DNA of 64,000 bases from an uncultured Acidobacteriaceae bacterium (GCA_937879855.1 CALFMO010000023.1:53864-117863); one strand, 5' to 3'; shown: positions 9,387 through 18,220, numbered from the stretch's first letter. Notes: generated from the sequence alone by a model not told the origin. Translations and numbers: made by a program.

Positions 9387-10397
9387 ATGATGTCGATTTC
9401 CAGAAGTAGAAACACGCTTCGTTGTCTTGCGGATGTCTTGGTAGTCTCCGTGGCCCTGGTGTCTGGTCTGACGCCAGCGCACGCTCAGAGCACAGACCCA
9501 CCCAACGAACAAGCGCAGGGGACGCAATCGGTCTCTAGACCATCCCCCTCGTCCGGGAAGGCGTCGGAAGGCGAGCAACAGACCTCCGCCTCATCGGTGA
9601 TATGCGGCCCCGCGCATATCGGGCGATGCTTGAAGGACTTAGCGCTCGATCAAGCGGGAATATGGACTAGTCCACTTCGTCTGCGATCTAGAGACGCACT
9701 TTGGTTGGTGCCGTTCGCGGGCGCGACAGCAGTTGCCATCCACTATGATCCGAGAGCCCAGCAGGAACTGGGGATCGATCACAGCAGAATCGATGCCAGC
9801 AATGCAATCTCGCAATTCGGGTCCACCTACGCCACCATCGGCGCGGGTGGCACTGTGTACTTGGTCGGCCGACTAAGCCACAATGACCATCTTGCAGAAA
9901 CGGGGCGTTTAGGAACAGAAGCCGTAATCGACGCCACCTTAGTTGCTGAAGCGTTAAAGTTGGCGACCAACCGCGAGCGACCTGATGAAGGAAACGGAAC
10001 CGGGGGATTCTGGCCCCATGGTACGCGCACCTTCTCTGATAGTTTCCCGTCCGGTCACGCGATTGGAAGCTGGGCTCTCGCGAGAGTGATAGCAGCTGAG
10101 TATCCAAACAAGCCGACCCAGATTGGTGTTTACGCTTTTGCTACAGCGATAAGTGTCTCCCGGGTGACCTCACTGAAACACTTCCCCTCGGATGCGCTTG
10201 TAGGCAGCGTGTTGGGATACCTGATTGGCGGTTATGTGGTCCGACATCATGCAGCACATGATTTTGATTCGGGCCTCTCGTTTATTCCAACGGTGGATGC
10301 GTCCACGCATACCTTTGGGGCCAGTGTCGAACTGCGTCCCGATCAGATGGGCCTCGCAAAGGTCACTCGTCTAATCAATCGGATCTCCCGGAACTAG
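9387..10397 (+). CDS. PAP2-family membrane/secreted phosphatase
   Basis: A 336-residue protein with an N-terminal signal (about 1-34, ending A-H-A-Q). The three phosphatase motifs of the PAP2/haloperoxidase superfamily are all present: K-x6-R-P near residue 191, P-S-G-H near 222 and S-R-x5-H-x3-D near 258-268. Such enzymes dephosphorylate lipid phosphates such as phosphatidate or undecaprenyl pyrophosphate. AAGGAGC lies 7 bases upstream of ATG 9387. It follows the TonB receptor and precedes a carboxypeptidase-regulatory-like protein, and the three may form one transcription unit. Confidence 0.9.
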   Translation: MMSISRSRNTLRCLADVLVVSVALVSGLTPAHAQSTDPPNEQAQGTQSVSRPSPSSGKASEGEQQTSASSVICGPAHIGRCLKDLALDQAGIWTSPLRLRSRDALWLVPFAGATAVAIHYDPRAQQELGIDHSRIDASNAISQFGSTYATIGAGGTVYLVGRLSHNDHLAETGRLGTEAVIDATLVAEALKLATNRERPDEGNGTGGFWPHGTRTFSDSFPSGHAIGSWALARVIAAEYPNKPTQIGVYAFATAISVSRVTSLKHFPSDALVGSVLGYLIGGYVVRHHAAHDFDSGLSFIPTVDASTHTFGASVELRPDQMGLAKVTRLINRISRN

Positions 10398-10540
10398 ATT
10401 ATGAGTTGGAGGGACACTTGGGCATACTTGAAGAAAAGCCTATCGTACTTGAATGTTGCGCACCTTTTTGGCGAACACACGCGCGCCAGCACCTCTATGA
10501 GAAGTTAGGTCGAGATTTACGCGGGGCGAGGGGGGATTTG

Positions 10541-11665
10541 TTGTTTCATCTTGCGCGGTGGTCGAAGCCTTTCTTGGTGGCTGGTTCCATTTTGCTGATC
10601 TTTTCCAGTCTGGCACCATCGACCGCGCTTGCGCAGGAGAGTTTCAGCTCTACTGCTCAGGACGGCACTCCTCCGGATGTACCGCAATCGGCACAGGTTA
10701 CCACTCCACCTGGAGCAAATGATTCACAGCAGACCGGCACCGGAAGTCTATCCGGGACCGTGCTCGATACCAATCGAAACGTGCTTCAGGGTGCACGCGT
10801 GATGCTGGCGGACCCATCGGGTTCTGTCATACGGACCGTGGAGTCTGGCAGCAACGGGCAGTTCGCCTTCACAGACTTACCGCCGGATATTTACAAGCTC
10901 ACAGTCACGGGACCGGGAATGAGCACTTTCACCACGACCGAGATTCCTTTGCGTGCGGGCGAGGGCCTTATTGCTCCAACTGTGACCCTCTCGGTTGCTG
11001 GCGGGACCACGAGTGTGACCGTAACTTCTGGAAACAAGGAGGAACTGGCTCAGGAGCAGGTGCGCATCGCGGTGCACCAACGCATCGGCGGCGTCCTCCC
11101 GAACTTTTACAGCACCTATGACTGGAACGCACCGCCCATGCAAGCGAAACAGAAATTTCAACTGAGCATTCGTTCCATCATCGATCCGGTTTCGTTCTTA
11201 ACCACAGCGGGAATTGCGGGCGCGGAGCAATATCAGAACGTTTTCCCGGCATATGGCAGCGGAATAGAAGGGTACGGAAAGCGATACGGCGCTGCGTTCG
11301 CGAATCACGTATCTGGCACCCTGTTGGGCAGAGCTGTTTACCCTTCGATTTTTCATCAAGACCCACGCTACTTCTACAAGGGGAAGGGGAGTATCCGGTC
11401 GCGCGCGCTGTACGCTATGTCTGCCGCGGTGATCGCCAAGGGCGATGATGGGCGGTGGAAGCCCAATTACTCGCGCGTACTCGGCAACTTCTCCGCGGCA
11501 GCCATTTCGAATCTTTACTATCCGGCTTCTGATCGCGGAGCTTCATTAGTCGTATTCAACGGTTTGGCGGGCACGGGTGCGGATGCTGTGGCGAATCTAA
11601 TCCGGGAATTCGTTCTGAAAGGGATCACCGCGCACGTTCCCAAAGGGGCGAACGGCCAGCCATAG
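10541..11665 (+). CDS. Carboxypeptidase-regulatory-like domain protein, exported
   Basis: The open frame runs from 10406, but no ATG fits. I prefer TTG 10541 (GAGGGGGG upstream), which gives a clean signal peptide ending A-L-A-Q-E. A TTG at 10406 or a GTG near 10577 are alternatives. Mature residues include a Pro/Thr-rich linker, an Ig-like carboxypeptidase-regulatory domain (S-G-T-V-L-D-T-N..D-L-P-P-D-I-Y-K-L-T-V) and a C-terminal domain of about 190 residues with H-Q-D-P-R-Y-F-Y-K-G-K-G. That second domain recurs in acidobacterial proteins without a known role. Cell-envelope location is likely. It is the last chromosomal-looking gene before the island boundary. Confidence 0.75.
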   Translation: MFHLARWSKPFLVAGSILLIFSSLAPSTALAQESFSSTAQDGTPPDVPQSAQVTTPPGANDSQQTGTGSLSGTVLDTNRNVLQGARVMLADPSGSVIRTVESGSNGQFAFTDLPPDIYKLTVTGPGMSTFTTTEIPLRAGEGLIAPTVTLSVAGGTTSVTVTSGNKEELAQEQVRIAVHQRIGGVLPNFYSTYDWNAPPMQAKQKFQLSIRSIIDPVSFLTTAGIAGAEQYQNVFPAYGSGIEGYGKRYGAAFANHVSGTLLGRAVYPSIFHQDPRYFYKGKGSIRSRALYAMSAAVIAKGDDGRWKPNYSRVLGNFSAAAISNLYYPASDRGASLVVFNGLAGTGADAVANLIREFVLKGITAHVPKGANGQP

Positions 11666-11766
11666 GATGCTCTGATCCGAATTTTTTTAAAGCCCGGAGT
11701 GTTTTATGAGCTGATTAGAACTCGATGGACGGTAACACGGTAACGAAGTCCTCCCAAGGGTTTGCT

Positions 11767-11858
11767 AAGGGTTCGATAACGCTTCCCAAAGGTGACTTTC
11801 TGCTCTAATTGTGGCGATCCGTGCCTCTGGTTTCAATTACTTACAAAACGGAGTATCT
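11767..11858 (+). mobile_element. Island end repeat, copy 1 (att-type)
   Basis: Bases 11802-11858 match 52752-52808 at 54 of 57 positions, in the same orientation. Both carry an upstream GGTTCGATAA element. At the 52.8-kb copy the repeat leads directly into a tRNA-Glu 3' half. Here it stops exactly at AGTATCT and is followed by inverted trb DNA instead. A GGTAACACGG block at 11731-11740 resembles a piece of the tRNA-Glu 3' half. This marks the left boundary of the composite island. Confidence 0.7.
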
Positions 11859-11911
11859 GTCTGGCATGACGCCCTCGCGTAATCGTCGGTTGAAGGTGGC
11901 TGTGAATGGCG

Positions 11912-12097
11912 CTATACGCCCCAGAGCCAACTCAGAACATTCACGGCAAGAACGGCGATGCCCGTTCCGGCGGCGACGCCCAGTGCCTTTTTTGCACCGG
12001 GTTCTCCGTGGGCGAAGCCGTAACCGCCGATCACGATGGCAATCAGACTAGCGACCTTCGCGACTGTCCCAGTGAACAGCGTTTGCAGTGCGTTAAA
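11912..12097 (-). pseudogene. trbC: trbC 3' fragment, inverted
   Basis: The minus strand encodes the C-terminal 60 or so residues of a TrbC/VirB2-like pilin (F-T-G-T-V-A-K-V-A-S..S-W-L-W-G-V stop). They are nearly identical to the C-terminus of the intact TrbC at 55.1-55.4 kb except for one missing Ala. The signal peptide and N-terminus are absent. The inverted segment continues to 11859 and includes the intergenic region and the first three codons of trbD (ATGCCAGAC read on the minus strand from 11867). The gene cannot make a normal pilin. Confidence 0.8.
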
Positions 12098-12392
12098 ACC
12101 AGCACACCAGAAGCACCGCATAAACCGAGTCTTCAAGAGTTTGCACAAACCTCTCACCTACTTGGGTGTGGAACGGACGCTGTTCTACTTCGTATGCGTC
12201 GGCGCCGTGGGGGCCTTCAATCTCTTCAATTCCATCCTTGCAGGTATCGCAGTCTTCATCGGCGGTTTTGCTTTCGGCCATTGGGTAACGAACAGCGATC
12301 CGGCATTCCTGCGCATCCTCGCAAAGTCGGAACGCTACAAGCTGCGCTATGACGCCGCGAAGCAGCAAGTTCCCCGCATGGAGGTAGTGTGA
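12036..12392 (+). pseudogene. trbD: trbD with 5' end displaced by inversion
   Basis: From about base 12099 the frame encodes TrbD residues from A-H-Q to the end (P-L-T-Y-L-G-V-E-R..V-P-R-M-E-V-V), almost identical to TrbD at 55.48-55.79 kb. TrbD is a small VirB3-like inner-membrane protein of Trb-type conjugation systems. The native start codon has been carried away in the adjacent inversion, so the only in-frame ATG (12036) reads about 21 codons of antisense trbC DNA. Translation of a chimeric protein is possible but a functional role is doubtful. It overlaps trbE in the TGATG manner of the intact copy. Confidence 0.75.
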
Positions 12393-13006
12393 TGCTGCGT
12401 CTCGATAAAGTCATCAAGCCCTGGGAAGAGAGTGCGGCTCTCAACGACCACATCAATCTCTATGGCTTCTGGAACGAGACGGCCTTCCTTACCAAAAGCG
12501 GGGATGTCGGCATGATTCTCAGCATTCCCGGCGTGGACTACGAAAGTCTGGACCGCTCCCAACAGGAGTATGCAGTGAAGAGGCTGGAGGCGGCGCTAAA
12601 AGCCTTTGGCCCAGGCTTCCACATTTACCAATATCTCTTCAAATCGAACCGCCCCGACATACCATTCGCAACATATGATGACCCCATTGTCGAAGCCGCT
12701 ATTGACCAGCGACGGAAGTTCTTTGAAGTGAAGCTGGACCATCTCTATCAAGTTGAAATCTTCTATTGCATCCTGCTCGAAGGTGCCCGGTCGAAGACCG
12801 GCGTTGGCACGGCACTAGCTCGCCTGTTACGCGATCCAGAGGGAGCGATTGCCGAGCTCAAATCGCAGTTCACCAATGACAGCATGAAGAAGTTCTTGCG
12901 GACGCATATCGAGCGCGATCTTCAACGGCTCGAAGTCTCGGAACCAAACGCCCCGTCTGCGAGCGAAGCTCCAGTGTTGCATCGAGTGTGCGCCGATCGA
13001 GTATAA
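12392..13006 (+). pseudogene. trbE: trbE N-terminal fragment (truncated VirB4-like ATPase)
   Basis: The first 180 or so residues match the N-terminus of the intact 838-residue TrbE at 55.8-58.3 kb. Homology stops near base 12934 and the frame then runs through 24 unrelated codons to a stop. The Walker A and B ATPase motifs are completely missing, so this is a relic. It shows that a second copy of the conjugation operon once stood here. Confidence 0.88.
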
Positions 13007-13074
13007 CGATCTCCTTTTAGCGAACGGAGTGTACTTTCTAAAACCGAGGCTTCCTTCTGTCATGGGAGGTGAAG

Positions 13075-13323
13075 GTGCGGGAAACGGACCGTTGCACTCA
13101 ACTCGCCGACGATTTTCTCTTCGTGGCTGAGAAAGAGCTGTCGGGCTTCATCCACGCAAGAGACAAGTTGTTCGGCCCTGAGCAGGCTCGGCAGTCGGCA
13201 CTGCACTGGATCGAAGAACTAGAGCTTATGAGTTGGCCGTCTGGGGAATCGATCCCAGATTTTCGCCGGGCTACAGTGTGTGCGAGTGCTCGGCTTGGCG
13301 CTTTGTTGTCTAGCTCGCTCTGA
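13075..13323 (+). CDS. Small hypothetical protein after trbE relic
   Basis: An 82-residue ORF. I chose GTG 13075 because GGGAGGT lies about 5 bases upstream; a GTG at 13069 is also in frame. The protein is acidic and probably helical (L-A-D-D-F-L-F-V-A-E-K-E-L-S-G-F-I-H-A), with no signal or membrane segment. I do not recognise it. The good ribosome site supports a real gene. It sits in the junction between the trb relic and the cargo genes. Confidence 0.5.
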   Translation: MRETDRCTQLADDFLFVAEKELSGFIHARDKLFGPEQARQSALHWIEELELMSWPSGESIPDFRRATVCASARLGALLSSSL

Positions 13324-13444
13324 ACTAAGAAAGGGAGTATGTGCCACATGACCCATTTGTTTGATCGTCTCGCGATTGGGGAGTAATCTCCCAGAAGCGT
13401 GTTTACCAATTCGCCAGAAACGGCTTCGAGGACCAATCGTTCGA

Positions 13445-13999
13445 TTAGAGACTGCGAAGGGCTGTCATAAAGTTTTCGATCTTGCGAGTCGAGGACGTTT
13501 TGCCGGCTTTGAGGTTGCTCTCAATGCATAATCCGGAGAAGAAAGACAGCACCATCTCCGCAATTGCGGAGGGAGCCATCTTGGGCTTTTCCGCCTCGAT
13601 GTTCATGGCGAGAAGGTGCTGCAATAGCGCTCGATTCTCCGTCACGACCCCGTAAGCCTCGTTCGGAAGGATAGCGAACTCGCGCATCGAGTTGACGGAA
13701 AGACATCCCTGCTGGTCCCCCTTGTTAAGAGGTCCATTCTTGAGAAAAGTCTCGATGTTCTTCCAGCCGAGAGGCTCCTTGGTGAGAAGCCCTCGTTTCT
13801 CTTGGCTCTTAAGATAGTGCCGAAGGCACGCTACAAAAAGATCCTCCTTGTCTCGGAACTCCGTATACAGCCCTGACTTGTTCACTCCTGTGGCTCGTTC
13901 CAGGTCCTGAAGACTCGTGTCCGAAAACCCATGGGTCCAGAAGACAGGCATCGCCTTCTCCAGCACTTCCTCTCGACTGAAGTTCTTCGGGCGCCCCAT
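13445..13999 (-). CDS. TetR-family regulator
   Basis: The start at 13999 gives a 184-residue protein beginning M-G-R-P-K-N-F-S-R-E-E. The helix-turn-helix (about residues 20-45: W-T-H-G-F-S-D-T-S-L-Q-D-L-E-R-A-T-G-V) is typical of TetR proteins of the YxaF/LmrA type. The C-terminal domain would bind an unknown ligand. It is divergent from the old-yellow-enzyme gene at 14137 across an AT-rich gap of about 140 bases, so it probably controls that gene and the two following SDRs. A broken second copy of its HTH lies at 45.92-46.01 kb. Confidence 0.9.
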   Translation of the reverse strand: MGRPKNFSREEVLEKAMPVFWTHGFSDTSLQDLERATGVNKSGLYTEFRDKEDLFVACLRHYLKSQEKRGLLTKEPLGWKNIETFLKNGPLNKGDQQGCLSVNSMREFAILPNEAYGVVTENRALLQHLLAMNIEAEKPKMAPSAIAEMVLSFFSGLCIESNLKAGKTSSTRKIENFMTALRSL

Positions 14000-14136
14000 A
14001 CACGTATTATCCAATAAAAAACCAAATAGTTCAAAATATCTGCATCCTTGCGATGCCTCCATCATCGTATAGAACCAAGCGGTTCAGAATAGCCTGGCGA
14101 TCCATCAGATCGTTGAATCCAGGCGAGAGAGGGTCG

Positions 14137-15321
14137 ATGGCTACACTCCAAAACAAAACAGCTCCCGTAAGCGCCGCACCCACGCAGCGAGTTCATGTGA
14201 TGCCGAATCAGCCACTTTTCACACCATATCGGATGGGAGACCTCGATCTTGCTAACCGCATCGTCATGGCGCCTCTCACCCGGATGCGCGCGCAGTCGCA
14301 TGATCATGTGCCCACGACGTTGCAGGCAGAGTATTACGCGCAGCGTGCTTCGGCCGGATTGATCATCACCGAGGCCACCGCGATTAGTCCGGAAGGATTT
14401 GGCTGGGCTGATACACCTGGCCTCTGGACGGAGGAGCAGGTCCGCGGATGGCGACGTGTCACGGATGCCGTGCATGGAGCCGGCGGCCGCATCATCTCAC
14501 AGCTCTGGCACACCGGCGCGATCTCGCATCCTGAATTACTGGCCGGCGCGCAGCCCGTGTCCGCCTCGAATGTGGACCCTCGGCAAGTGTCGTTCACCCG
14601 GGCGGGAAGGAAGCCCACAGTAACACCGCGGTCTCTGACGAAGCGGGAGATTCAATCCACGGTTGCGGACTTCGCCCGAGCTGCGCGAAACGCCATGGAA
14701 GCCGGTTTCGATGGTGTCCAGATCCTCGCCAACTATCTTTATCTTATTTCCCAGTTTCTAAACGTCACCACCAACCTGCGTAAAGACGAATATGGCGGGA
14801 GTCTGGAAAATCGCTCGCGTTTTCTCTTCGAAGTAGTTGAGTCGGTCGTGGATGAGGTCGATGCACAACGGGTTGGAGTCAAAATCAGCCCAATGCACGA
14901 AGGCGGCGCATTTCAGGCTAACGACGAAACCCTGCCCGTCACCGAATACGCAATTCAGAAACTGAACGCCTACAATCTTTCGCATTTGTTGCTCATGGGG
15001 AATACCACCGATTTTTCCGGTACTCCACTTGAGAAATTGGCTGACGATGGCATGTTTCGGCATTTCCGCCCCCTGTTCAAAGGCGCTCTGATCGCGAACG
15101 TGAAGATGGACCGTGATCGCGGCAATCGCCTTATCGCGGAAGGTCTCGCAGATCTGGTGGCGTTCGGGCGTCCTTATATCGCAAATCCCGACCTGGTCCA
15201 GAGGTTTGCGGAGAATGCCCCTCTTGCCGAGGTCGATTGGGAAACCGTCTACGCCTCGGGGCCGCGTGGCTATTCCGATTACCCAACCTACCAATCATCG
15301 CAAGAGAACCTCGGGACCTGA
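14137..15321 (+). CDS. Old yellow enzyme family (NemA-like) alkene reductase, active-site variant
   Basis: ATG 14137 follows GAGAGAGGG. The 394-residue protein has the complete TIM-barrel pattern of FMN alkene reductases (M-A-P-L-T-R near residue 48, F-G-R-P-Y-I-A-N-P-D-L near the C-terminus, D-E-Y-G-G-S-x-E-N-R). Family members reduce electrophilic alkenes, quinones or nitroesters with NAD(P)H. Here the substrate-binding His and Asn/His pair of the H-x-x-N motif is replaced by Leu197 and Tyr200, and the flavin-contacting Arg appears as Lys in V-G-V-K-I-S-P. Activity may therefore be altered. The gene is divergent from a TetR gene and followed by two SDRs. Confidence 0.88.
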   Translation: MATLQNKTAPVSAAPTQRVHVMPNQPLFTPYRMGDLDLANRIVMAPLTRMRAQSHDHVPTTLQAEYYAQRASAGLIITEATAISPEGFGWADTPGLWTEEQVRGWRRVTDAVHGAGGRIISQLWHTGAISHPELLAGAQPVSASNVDPRQVSFTRAGRKPTVTPRSLTKREIQSTVADFARAARNAMEAGFDGVQILANYLYLISQFLNVTTNLRKDEYGGSLENRSRFLFEVVESVVDEVDAQRVGVKISPMHEGGAFQANDETLPVTEYAIQKLNAYNLSHLLLMGNTTDFSGTPLEKLADDGMFRHFRPLFKGALIANVKMDRDRGNRLIAEGLADLVAFGRPYIANPDLVQRFAENAPLAEVDWETVYASGPRGYSDYPTYQSSQENLGT

Positions 15322-15421
15322 CCATGCCAAAGACAACACCCCAACAGAAAAAGGCGAATCGCTCTCAAAGCCTTCGATCCTCTTTCACTCAACATTCACC
15401 TACACACAGATTGGAGACATC

Positions 15422-16183
15422 ATGAAACTCACTGGAAACACCATCTTCATTACTGGCGGCGGATCGGGCATTGGCCGCGCGTTGGCCGAGGAGCTGCACA
15501 AACGTGGGAACAAGGTAATCATCTCGGGTCGGCGCAAGGGCCATTTGGCTGCCGTCGTGACGGCCAATCCGGGCATCGAGGCGATCGCACTCGACATCGC
15601 CGATCCCGACAATATCAACAATGTAGCGAAGAAGCTGATTCAAGAGTATCCCGACCTGAATGTTCTCATCAACAACGCCGGGATCATGGAACCAGATCAG
15701 GCGGCTGGTGTCATCGACGATAGATTGCTTCTGTCGACTGTCACGACCAATCTTTTGGGCCCAATTCGGTTGACCTCGGCATTAGTGAATCAACTCAAAA
15801 GCCGTCGGGGTGTAATTCTCTACAACACTTCGGTACTTGGGTTCGTGCCCTTGGCTGTGACGGCTGTCTACTCTGCTACTAAGGCTGCACTCCACTCCTA
15901 TGCGTTGTCGCAACGCTTCCTGCTTCGAGACAGCGGTGTCAGAGTTCTGGAGATGGCGCCGCCATGGGTGCGCACAGAACTCATGAACAGCCAGGAAGCG
16001 GAGCAGGCAATGCCCCTCGACCAGTTCATCAACGAAACGTTGGACGTGCTGGGAACAGATGCTGATGAAATCATTGTTGAAGCGGCGAAGTCTCTGCGGG
16101 CCAATCCTGGCCCCCATGAGCATGCCTTGGTGAAAGGGTTCAACGAGCAAATGCTGAAGCTATTCGCTCCGAGCCAAGCTTAA
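15422..16183 (+). CDS. Short-chain dehydrogenase (DltE-like SDR)
   Basis: ATG 15422 opens a 253-residue classical SDR. The cofactor motif T-G-G-G-S-G-I-G is at about residues 11-18, N-N-A-G near 85, and the catalytic Y-S-A-T-K near 158-162. The C-terminus resembles the DltE-like oxidoreductases (F-N-E-Q-M-L-K-L-F). SDRs of this type reduce or oxidise alcohol/carbonyl groups with NAD(P); the substrate cannot be inferred. It lies 100 bases after the old-yellow-enzyme gene and 59 before another SDR, probably in one operon under the divergent TetR. Confidence 0.9.
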   Translation: MKLTGNTIFITGGGSGIGRALAEELHKRGNKVIISGRRKGHLAAVVTANPGIEAIALDIADPDNINNVAKKLIQEYPDLNVLINNAGIMEPDQAAGVIDDRLLLSTVTTNLLGPIRLTSALVNQLKSRRGVILYNTSVLGFVPLAVTAVYSATKAALHSYALSQRFLLRDSGVRVLEMAPPWVRTELMNSQEAEQAMPLDQFINETLDVLGTDADEIIVEAAKSLRANPGPHEHALVKGFNEQMLKLFAPSQA

Positions 16184-16242
16184 CGGTGGCCGGGCCGCGT
16201 CTCAGTATCAGGCCGACTGAGAGGAGGGGAGAATGAAAAACT

Positions 16243-16980
16243 ATGTCCGAAACTAAGAAGCTGCAAGGAAAAGTGGCCGTTATTACCGGTGGCACGACTG
16301 GGATAGGGCTGGCTACAACAAGGCTCTTCGTTAAGGAGGGGGCTTACATATTCATCACCGGCCGTCGTCAGAAAAAACTCGATGAGGCCGTGCAAGCGAT
16401 CGGTAGCAACGTCACTGGCATTCAGGGAGACGTTGCCAAATTGACCGACCTTGACCGTCTCTACGAGGCCGTAAAGACGAAGGGGCGAATCGATGTCGTT
16501 TTCGCCAACGCCGGCGTCGCTGAATTTGCTCCATTGGGAAAGATTACGGAAGAGCATTTCGACAAGCTTTTCGACATCAACGTTAAGGGCACCCTGTTCA
16601 CCGTGCAGAAAGCCTTGCCGCTGATGAACGATGGCGGCTCGATCATTCTCAATGGCTCAGTCGCAAGCGTGAAAGGTACGCCCGCCTTCGGTGTGTACGG
16701 CGCGACCAAGGCCGCCCTCCGTTCTTTCGTGCGGACCTGGACATCGGATCTCAAGGACCGCCATATTCGCTCAAACGTTATTAGCCCAGGTCCGACCGAT
16801 ACGCCGGCTATCGATGGGCAACCTGCGGATGCCATTGCACGGATTGTATCCACCATCCCAATGGGACGCGTGGGGGAACCCGATGAAATAGCCAAGGCGG
16901 CGCTGTTTCTAGCTTCGGATGATTCCAGTTTTGTCACGGGTATCGAACTCTTTGTTGATGGCGGAAGAGGACAAATATGA
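16243..16980 (+). CDS. Short-chain dehydrogenase (SDR)
   Basis: A 245-residue classical SDR with T-G-G-T-T-G-I-G near residues 15-22, A-N-A-G near 88, a Ser in N-G-S-V-A and catalytic Y-G-A-T-K near 152-156. The C-terminal E-L-F-V-D-G-G signature is complete. It is predicted to be an active NAD(P)-dependent oxidoreductase with unknown substrate. The ribosome site is weak, with AGGAGGGGAG about 20 bases upstream of ATG 16243. It ends the operon that begins with the old-yellow-enzyme gene; convergent genes start on the other strand after 185 bases. Confidence 0.9.
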   Translation: MSETKKLQGKVAVITGGTTGIGLATTRLFVKEGAYIFITGRRQKKLDEAVQAIGSNVTGIQGDVAKLTDLDRLYEAVKTKGRIDVVFANAGVAEFAPLGKITEEHFDKLFDINVKGTLFTVQKALPLMNDGGSIILNGSVASVKGTPAFGVYGATKAALRSFVRTWTSDLKDRHIRSNVISPGPTDTPAIDGQPADAIARIVSTIPMGRVGEPDEIAKAALFLASDDSSFVTGIELFVDGGRGQI

Positions 16981-17165
16981 TTGAAAGCCGCTGCGCCGCC
17001 GCGCCACTTGAGCGGACTTCACAAACCCGCTCAAAACAAGAACGTCAAACGTCGATTTAAGGCTTCTTGATCACCCTTTTGGGTCGCCTCGGACCGACTT
17101 GTGTGGAATCTGACAATTTCATTCTCTTTCGAGACCGCTCCGTAGGCGACGTAAGAGGATTACCG

Positions 17166-17603
17166 TCATTCGGCCCTCTGGCCCCGAAGTGCCATACACG
17201 TGGAAGTCGCTTTCGCGATCAATCGGTTCTCCTCGTCGGTGATGGTGCACTCGACGTACCCGATCGTGTGGCCCCGCCGCACCACCGTTCCTTCCGCTTT
17301 GAGTTGTGCCTGCCAGACCGGGCGAAAAAAATTGATTTTCAATTCCACGGTAGTAAAGGATTCATCTGGGGCGAGAGTACTTGCAAACGCTATGCCCATC
17401 GCGGCATCCGCAATATCGCAAAGAATTCCGCCATGCAGCGTTCCCATGGGATTTGCATGCTGTGGTCCGGCCGCCAAGATGACCGTCGCCCGTCCGTCCG
17501 CAATGTCCTTCGCCTCAAATCCAATCAAGCGCGCGATGGGGACGTCATTCGTCTTTGCGCGTTCCCTGAAGTCCGCTTGCGAGCGAATTTCTTGAGCACT
17601 CAC
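17166..17603 (-). CDS. PaaI-like hotdog-fold thioesterase
   Basis: A 145-residue protein with the hotdog-fold signature H-A-N-P-M-G-T-L-H-G-G-I-L-C-D-I-A-D-A-A near residues 49-69, as in PaaI/YdiI acyl-CoA thioesterases. The family hydrolyses CoA thioesters such as phenylacetyl- or hydroxyphenylacetyl-CoA. Translation starts at a GTG that overlaps the stop of the upstream TetR gene (GTGA), so the two are translationally coupled. A role linked to the TetR ligand is possible, but the substrate is unknown. Confidence 0.88.
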   Translation of the reverse strand: MSAQEIRSQADFRERAKTNDVPIARLIGFEAKDIADGRATVILAAGPQHANPMGTLHGGILCDIADAAMGIAFASTLAPDESFTTVELKINFFRPVWQAQLKAEGTVVRRGHTIGYVECTITDEENRLIAKATSTCMALRGQRAE

Positions 17604-18220
17604 GACTTGGTGGCTCCGGTCTTCGATTTTCGCGCACGAACCGTGTTTTCGAGGTATTCCTCCAGATGACGGACGGCAAGGTCACGAGGCCCTTCCTTCT
17701 TCTGCAGGCGGCTCACCATATGGCTGCCTTCGAGCGTGCTGGCAATCAATGTGGCCAATTTCCCGGAATCGACATCGGAACGAATCTCGCCTCGTCGCTT
17801 CCCCTCCTCGGCAATTGATTGCATACGATCAAGCCAGGAACTGAGAGCCTGGCGAGCTTTCGCTCGCAACTTGGGATTGCCGTCATCGCAATCGACGGCC
17901 GTGTTCAACAGCGGGCAGCCTCCCGCCACCAGCCCGGTGCGCCGGTCCCGAAAGTTCCGCACGATTTGTTTGAGGCGGTCAACCGTATTCGGAATCTGAT
18001 CTGTGCCTCCGAAGCGCTTTTCGATTGCGACTTTCCAGGCGTGCTCGAAGGCGTCTCCCGCAAGCTCTTCTTTGCTCTCAAAGTGCCTGTAAATCCCGCC
18101 TTTTTCGAGACCAGTGGCTCGCATCAGATCGGAAAGCGCAGCGCCGTCGTATCCTTTTTGATTGAAGATCGGGGCGGCCTTACGAATGATGTCTTGCCGC
18201 GTTTGCTCGCCTTTACGCAT
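17600..18220 (-). CDS. TetR-family regulator (probable regulator of RND pump)
   Basis: A 206-residue TetR protein with N-terminal HTH (about residues 10-55: G-Y-D-G-A-A-L-S-D-L-M-R-A-T-G-L-E-K-G-G-I-Y-R-H-F split across the turn) and a TetR_C ligand domain. TAGGAG precedes ATG at 18220. An operator palindrome, GACCGACCGGTC, lies 70 bases upstream, and sister copies lie in the promoter region of the RND pump at 19.05-19.29 kb. This protein probably represses itself, the thioesterase gene it overlaps, and the pump. Confidence 0.9.
   Translation of the reverse strand: MRKGEQTRQDIIRKAAPIFNQKGYDGAALSDLMRATGLEKGGIYRHFESKEELAGDAFEHAWKVAIEKRFGGTDQIPNTVDRLKQIVRNFRDRRTGLVAGGCPLLNTAVDCDDGNPKLRAKARQALSSWLDRMQSIAEEGKRRGEIRSDVDSGKLATLIASTLEGSHMVSRLQKKEGPRDLAVRHLEEYLENTVRARKSKTGATKS

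Noticed and set aside
17008..17034. Hairpin TTGAGCGG/CCGCTCAA after the SDR gene as a terminator
   Set aside because: The stem is real but there is no U-run after it and the loop is 11 bases; evidence is too weak for a terminator call.
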